Assembly (NCBI GenBank): GCA_019690055.1
Contig: JADGGF010000155.1
Coordinates: 1-9,165, forward strand
Length of the DNA stretch: 9,165 nt
Source of the DNA: Micromonosporaceae bacterium
GTDB taxonomy: Bacteria > Actinomycetota > Actinomycetes > Mycobacteriales > Micromonosporaceae
Direction of reading: 5' to 3'
Within the stretch, counting starts at the first letter, position 1. Every line of letters starts with the position of its first letter. Both the position numbers and the translations under genes were made by a program. Below are positions 6,692 through 9,165 of this stretch, one piece after another. The notes under the pieces are model-generated. The model saw only the letters and a list, made by a program, of their open reading frames with translations. It searched no databases and was not told the DNA's origin.

Positions 6692-6721
6692 CGGTGTGGA
6701 CATTATGTCCACGCCGAAGAC
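6687..6721. promoter_or_regulatory. 35-bp near-perfect palindrome, probable TetR operator
   Basis: The core GTGGACATTATGTCCAC (6696-6712) is a perfect 17-bp palindrome centred on 6704. Outside it the symmetry continues: CGG/CCG and GTCT/AGAC pair, giving 17-bp arms with only two mismatches over 6687-6721. It overlaps the putative -10 of the WHG TetR gene and lies 7 nt upstream of its start codon. It is therefore a strong candidate for the binding site of that regulator, and could also influence rightward transcription toward the propeller gene. Confidence 0.7.
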
Positions 6722-6796
6722 ATTCCCCTGAGCGACCCGTCCGCCGACGGTGGCCGTCGAGTCCGCTGGCAGTACGGCACGGCCAACGAGCGCCTG

Positions 6797-6914
6797 CTGC
6801 GCGGAAGTGCTCGCAGATTCCGCTCCGGCAAGCTGCGCGGAAGTGCTGGCAGATTCCGCTCCGGCAAGCTGCGCGGAAGTGCTGGCAGATTCCGCTCCGG
6901 CAAGCTGCGCGGAA
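6797..6914. repeat. Tandem repeat, 36-bp unit, 3.3 copies
   Basis: Three full units (6797-6832, 6833-6868, 6869-6904) and a 10-bp partial fourth (6905-6914). Units 2 and 3 are identical; unit 1 differs from them by one base (C for G at unit position 16, 6812). Each unit contains the dyad GCGGAA-N11-TTCCGC. TTCCGC of one unit can also pair with GCGGAA of the next, so alternative hairpins can form. There are no spacers, so this is not a CRISPR array. It lies in the 326-bp region between the WHG TetR gene and the propeller operon. Confidence 0.92.
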
Positions 6915-6916
6915 TT

Positions 6917-6937
6917 GTCGTACCGATCGGGTACGAC
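6917..6937. other. Strong hairpin downstream of the 36-bp repeats
   Basis: GTCGTACC (6917-6924) and GGTACGAC (6930-6937) are perfect 8-bp arms around GATCG. It begins 2 nt after the last partial repeat and is 68 nt before the propeller start codon. It could be an operator, a leader RNA structure or a terminator that isolates the repeats; no T-run follows. The rest of 6680-7005 shows no gene and no clear promoter for the plus-strand operon. Confidence 0.5.
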
Positions 6938-7005
6938 GCCGGCAGCCGATGAAATGCGGAACGCGCGGCGGTCGACAGTGGACCGTCGGTGACGAAAGGA
7001 TGATC

Positions 7006-8121
7006 ATGACTGGAGTACGGGTGCTGGTCGGCACCAGGAAGGGCGCATTCACGCTGACCTCGGACGGCGCACGCCGAGACTGGGCCATCGAGGGCCCTCA
7101 CTTCGCTGGGTGGCAGGTGTACCACATGGCCGGTTCCCCGGCCGACCCTAACCGCATCTATGCGGCCCCATCGACCGACTGGTCCGGGCAGATCATCCAG
7201 CGCTCCGATGACGGCGGCAAGACCTGGACGACGGTCAGCAACGACTTCGCGTACGCGACCCCGACGACCGACCACCTGTGGTACGACGGCACTCCGCGGC
7301 CCTGGGAGTTCAAGCGGATCTGGCACCTGGAACCATCGCGGACCGACCCCGACACGGTGTACGCCGGTGGCGAGGACGCCGCACTCTACATCACGAAGGA
7401 CGGCGGTCAGACGTGGACGGAGCTGACCGCGCTGCGCGAGCACCCGAGCGGGTCGACGTGGCAGCCCGGCGCCGGCGGCCTGTGCCTGCACACGATCATC
7501 CTCGACGCAGCCGACCCCAACCGCATCTATGTCGCCATCTCGGCGGCCGGCGCGTTCCGCAGTGACGACGGCGGTGCCAGTTGGCTGCCGATCAACAAGG
7601 GACTGCGCTCGGGCGAGATCCCCGACCAGGACGCGGAGACCGGCCACTGTGTACACCGCATCGCGCAGCACCCGTCCCGCCCCGAGACCTTGTACATGCA
7701 GAAGCACTGGGACGTCATGCGGACCGACGACGCGGGCGGGCAGTGGCGCGAGGTGAGCGGGAATCTGCCGACCGACTTCGGCTTCCCGATCGCCGTGCAC
7801 GCGCACGAGCCCGAGACGATCTACGTGGTGCCGATCACCAGCGACCTCATGCACTTCCCGCCGGAGGGCCAGCTCCGCGTCTACCGCAGCCGCACCGGTG
7901 GAGACGAGTGGGAGCCGCTCACGTCGGGCCTGCCCCAGTCGCACTGCTACGTGAACATCCTCCGGGATGCCATGGCGGTCGACACGCTCGACGACTGCGG
8001 CATCTACTTCGGCACCACTGGCGGCCAGGTGTACTGCTCCCCCGACGGCGGCGACACCTGGACGGCGATCGCGCGCGACCTGCCGGCCGTGCTCTCGGTC
8101 GAGGTCCAGACCCTGCCATGA
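7006..8121 (+). CDS. BNR/Asp-box beta-propeller protein (sialidase-like fold)
   Basis: A 371-residue protein without signal peptide or membrane helix, so probably cytoplasmic. It is built of six or more blades. Asp-box turns (S/T-x-D-G-G-x-T/S-W) occur at SDDGGKTW 67-74, TKDGGQTW 130-137, SDDGGASW 186-193, TDDAGGQW 240-247, a degenerate SRTGGDEW 295-302 and SPDGGDTW 345-352. Between them recur strands ending in A-D-P-N-R-I-Y. This fold is shared by sialidases, GH74-like enzymes and non-enzymatic propellers. I do not see the sialidase arginine triad clearly, so exo-alpha-sialidase would be a name only. The ATG at 7006 has AAAGGA 5 nt upstream; the ATG at 7000 overlaps that site. The frame stays open upstream through the repeats, but that part is low-complexity and not protein-like. 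It overlaps the MoaD-like gene by ATGA. Confidence 0.93.
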   Translation: MTGVRVLVGTRKGAFTLTSDGARRDWAIEGPHFAGWQVYHMAGSPADPNRIYAAPSTDWSGQIIQRSDDGGKTWTTVSNDFAYATPTTDHLWYDGTPRPWEFKRIWHLEPSRTDPDTVYAGGEDAALYITKDGGQTWTELTALREHPSGSTWQPGAGGLCLHTIILDAADPNRIYVAISAAGAFRSDDGGASWLPINKGLRSGEIPDQDAETGHCVHRIAQHPSRPETLYMQKHWDVMRTDDAGGQWREVSGNLPTDFGFPIAVHAHEPETIYVVPITSDLMHFPPEGQLRVYRSRTGGDEWEPLTSGLPQSHCYVNILRDAMAVDTLDDCGIYFGTTGGQVYCSPDGGDTWTAIARDLPAVLSVEVQTLP

Positions 8122-8459
8122 CCGGGCCCAACAGCGGCGAGCGGGAGAGCCCGACGTACCGGCACATCCGGGTCGTCCTCCCGGCGCACCTGAAGACGCT
8201 CGCCAAGGTGACGGGGGAGGTGCGCCTGGAGGTGCCGGAGCCGGTCACCCAACACGCGGTGCTGACTGCGGTCGAGCAGCGCTATCCCATGCTGCTCGGC
8301 ACGATCAGGGATCGATATACCTTCAAGCGACGGGCGTTCATCCGCTTCTATGCCTGCGAGATGGACCTGTCGAACGAGCCGCCGGACGCGCCGCTGCCGG
8401 AGCCGGTCGTCGCCGGGGCCGAGCCGTACATCGTGCTGGGGGCCATGGCGGGCGGCTGA
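8118..8459 (+). CDS. MoaD/ThiS-type ubiquitin-like protein with C-terminal Gly-Gly
   Basis: A 113-residue small protein. After a polar N-terminal extension of about 15 residues it shows a beta-grasp pattern: IRVVLPAHLKTLAKV (17-31), GEVRLEVPEPVTQHAVLTAVEQRYPML (33-59 region), FIRFYACEMDLS (74-85), and it ends YIVLGAMAGG (104-113). The terminal Gly-Gly is the signature by which MoaD, ThiS and their relatives are adenylated by E1-like enzymes and then carry sulfur as a thiocarboxylate. Canonical MoaD and ThiS are shorter (about 65-80 residues), and no moaE, moeB, thiG or thiF is nearby, so its partner pathway is not shown. The ATG overlaps the propeller stop (ATGA), so the two proteins are probably made in a fixed ratio and may act together. 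A terminator-like hairpin follows 18 nt after the stop. Confidence 0.9.
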   Translation: MTGPNSGERESPTYRHIRVVLPAHLKTLAKVTGEVRLEVPEPVTQHAVLTAVEQRYPMLLGTIRDRYTFKRRAFIRFYACEMDLSNEPPDAPLPEPVVAGAEPYIVLGAMAGG

Positions 8460-8477
8460 GCAGCGCGGTCGGGGTCC

Positions 8478-8510
8478 GCTGGGCGTACGGTCGCGAAGGC
8501 CGTGCCCAGC
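8478..8510 (+). terminator. Terminator-like hairpin after the propeller-MoaD operon
   Basis: GCTGGGC (8478-8484) pairs with GCCCAGC (8504-8510), and after a 2-nt bulge ACGG (8487-8490) pairs with CCGT (8500-8503), leaving a 9-nt loop. That is an 11-bp GC-rich stem just after the MoaD-like stop. No U-tract follows, which is common for high-GC actinobacterial terminators. Confidence 0.55.
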
Positions 8511-8513
8511 TGG

Positions 8514-8541
8514 TTGCCCCCATGTAGCGAACCGATAGAGT
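8514..8541 (+). promoter_or_regulatory. Promoter before the PadR remnant
   Basis: -35 TTGCCC (8514-8519), 16-nt spacer, -10 TAGAGT (8536-8541). The GTG at 8548 is 6 nt after the -10, implying a leaderless transcript. The promoter looks intact although the gene it served is truncated. Confidence 0.5.
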
Positions 8542-8547
8542 CCTGCC

Positions 8548-8640
8548 GTGCGCGTGACCGTCGCCGTGGCGACCGTGCTGGCGGCGCTGCTGGAGGAACC
8601 CGACAGCGATCGGTACGGGCTCGACCTCATGACGTGGTGA
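8548..8640 (+). pseudogene. PadR-family regulator, N-terminal remnant
   Basis: The GTG at 8548 opens 30 codons, MRVTVAVATVLAALLEEP... through DRYGLDLM, ended by TGA at 8638-8640. The sequence is the characteristic start of PadR-type winged-helix regulators in actinomycetes (first helix, then R-Y-G-x-D-L-M leading into the recognition helix). The recognition helix and the rest, normally another 70-100 residues or more, are absent: after DLM only T-W-stop follows, and the next 90 bp show no PadR-like coding in any frame I read. It is therefore a broken gene with a preserved promoter. A short functional peptide is possible but unlikely. Confidence 0.65.
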
Positions 8641-8732
8641 TGTCAGTGGCGGCTGGGGACGTCGGCGGCGGCCGGGTTCATCGGTGACGGCGGGGGTTCG
8701 CCGGACCGGCGGCCGAAGCGGGCGGAGGTGTG

Positions 8733-9077
8733 GTGAGGTTCGGTCGCGCGGAGGGCCGACAGGCGTGGGAGGACACCTTCGTCGCGTACTACGCGGCGAA
8801 GGGCGAGGTGCTGCGCCGGACCGCCTTCGCCCTCTGCGAGGACTGGCACCTCGGGGAGGATCTCACCCGGACCGTGTTCACGAACCTGTACCGGGTGTGG
8901 CGGCGGATCGAGCGGCACGAGGTCCTCGACGACGCTGGCGACGTAGCCGGCGCTAGCGACCAGCACGGCGACGCCCCAGAGACGTCTACTGTGGATGTAC
9001 GTCGTACATGGTGTAATCGTGGTGGATTCTCGGCTAGCGGCGTGCTGATCCGAACATTTGTCGTACGCCTGGGGTAG
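8733..9077 (+). pseudogene. ECF sigma factor, truncated after region 2
   Basis: A GTG at 8733 with GGAGG 4 nt upstream opens a 114-codon frame (GTG 8730 is an alternative). Residues 12-66 (WEDTFVAYYAAKGEVLRRTA, then LCEDWHLGEDLTRTVFTNLY, RVWRRIERHEVLD) match sigma-70 region 2 of the SigE-like ECF group found in actinomycetes, including the G/E-D-W-H-L-x-E-D-L core. After D66 (about 8930) similarity stops abruptly. The remaining 48 codons are non-protein-like and include palindromic promoter-type DNA, and no region 4 follows. It cannot act as a normal sigma factor. The upstream PadR remnant suggests a deletion or decay event across the whole segment. Confidence 0.65.
8995..9009. promoter_or_regulatory. 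Perfect 15-bp palindrome, orphan operator
   Basis: ATGTACG-T-CGTACAT is a perfect inverted repeat centred on 9002. A TGTAAT box follows at 9012-9017 on the plus strand. The pair looks like a TetR-type operator with a promoter, but only a 9-codon frame (GTG 9022 to TGA) follows, so its original gene appears to be lost. Confidence 0.5.
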
Positions 9078-9080
9078 AGT
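9075..9080 (+). promoter_or_regulatory. Putative -10 box of the last gene
   Basis: TAGAGT, the same hexamer as before the PadR remnant, lies exactly 6 nt before the ATG at 9087, implying a leaderless transcript. No standard -35 is visible at 16-18 nt upstream. Confidence 0.5.
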
Positions 9081-9086
9081 GTCGGC

Positions 9087-9165
9087 ATGGCTCGGCGGGG
9101 GCAGGGCAAGCGGGCGAAGCGGGTGGCGACACCGGCGGTGGCGGTCCTGGCCGGCCTGCCGGCGG
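9087..9165 (+). CDS. Start of an unidentified gene (partial, C-terminus outside window)
   Basis: The ATG at 9087-9089 opens a frame that stays open to the right edge, giving 26 residues: a basic stretch (MARRGQGKRAKRV) followed by A-T-P-A-V-A-V-L-A-G-L-P-A. There is no Shine-Dalgarno, but a TAGAGT box 6 nt upstream supports this start. The T-P-A-hydrophobic-L pattern faintly recalls the N-terminus of YbaK/EbsC-type Cys-tRNA deacylases. With 26 residues this cannot be decided, and no function is assigned. Confidence 0.55.
   Translation, partial: MARRGQGKRAKRVATPAVAVLAGLPA

Noticed and set aside
6797..6914. CRISPR array
   Set aside because: The 36-bp units are directly adjacent with no spacers, and no cas genes are present.
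5936..6952. A 338-codon plus-strand open frame containing Arg/Gly-rich repeats
   Set aside because: It is antisense to the WHG TetR gene and then crosses its operator and the tandem repeats; no start signal or protein-like sequence.
6667..7005. In-frame upstream extension of the propeller gene through the repeats, encoding a 12-residue repeat
   Set aside because: The open frame results from high GC without stops; the translated part is low-complexity and not protein-like, and AAAGGA marks the ATG at 7006.
7006..8121. Confident call of secreted sialidase
   Set aside because: No signal peptide and no clear catalytic arginine triad; Asp boxes mark the fold and not the activity.
9051..9065. LexA/SOS box (CGAACATTTGTCG)
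   Set aside because: The left half fits the actinobacterial SOS consensus, but the right half lacks the TTCG, so the dyad is broken.

Overview
The window is high-GC actinobacterial DNA (GTG starts, ATGA gene overlaps, leaderless-looking promoters, few Shine-Dalgarno sites). The layout of hisI followed by trpE and a small Trp-associated membrane protein is typical of actinomycetes. The protein flavour suggests Micromonosporaceae, but that is an impression and not a demonstrated placement. I see no rRNA, tRNA, CRISPR array, transposase or integrase.

Left part (1-2998, minus strand). A tightly packed unit reads TetR regulator, hisI, trpE, Trp-associated membrane protein (running off the left edge). 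hisI and trpE overlap by ATGA, and the TetR stop lies 5 nt before hisI. Between trpE and the membrane protein sits a 48-bp doubly nested palindrome whose inner and outer arms share one centre.

Middle (2999-6679). Divergent from the TetR gene is a plus-strand multi-helix membrane protein of unknown function; a 15-bp palindrome lies in the shared promoter region. Converging on it is a minus-strand, translationally coupled ABC exporter (ATPase, then ABC-2 permease). Its apparently leaderless promoter has a -10 box buried in a TTCAAC-N4-GTTGAA operator. Upstream of it, in the same direction, is a WHG-type TetR regulator with a different, 35-bp near-perfect operator at its own promoter.

Right part (6680-9165, plus strand). 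A 326-bp intergenic region carries 3.3 copies of a 36-bp tandem repeat and a strong hairpin. It precedes a two-gene, ATGA-coupled operon: a BNR/Asp-box beta-propeller (sialidase-like fold) and a MoaD/ThiS-type ubiquitin-like protein ending in Gly-Gly. This pair is the most interesting functional unit in the window. A terminator-like hairpin follows. Then comes a decayed stretch: the first 30 codons of a PadR-type regulator ended by a stop, the N-terminal (region 2) part of an ECF sigma factor that loses similarity after about 66 residues, and an orphan 15-bp palindrome. The window ends in the first 26 codons of another gene.

A recurring theme is promoters with a TANNNT box 6 nt (8 nt in one case) before an ATG or GTG, implying leaderless mRNAs for at least four and probably five genes.
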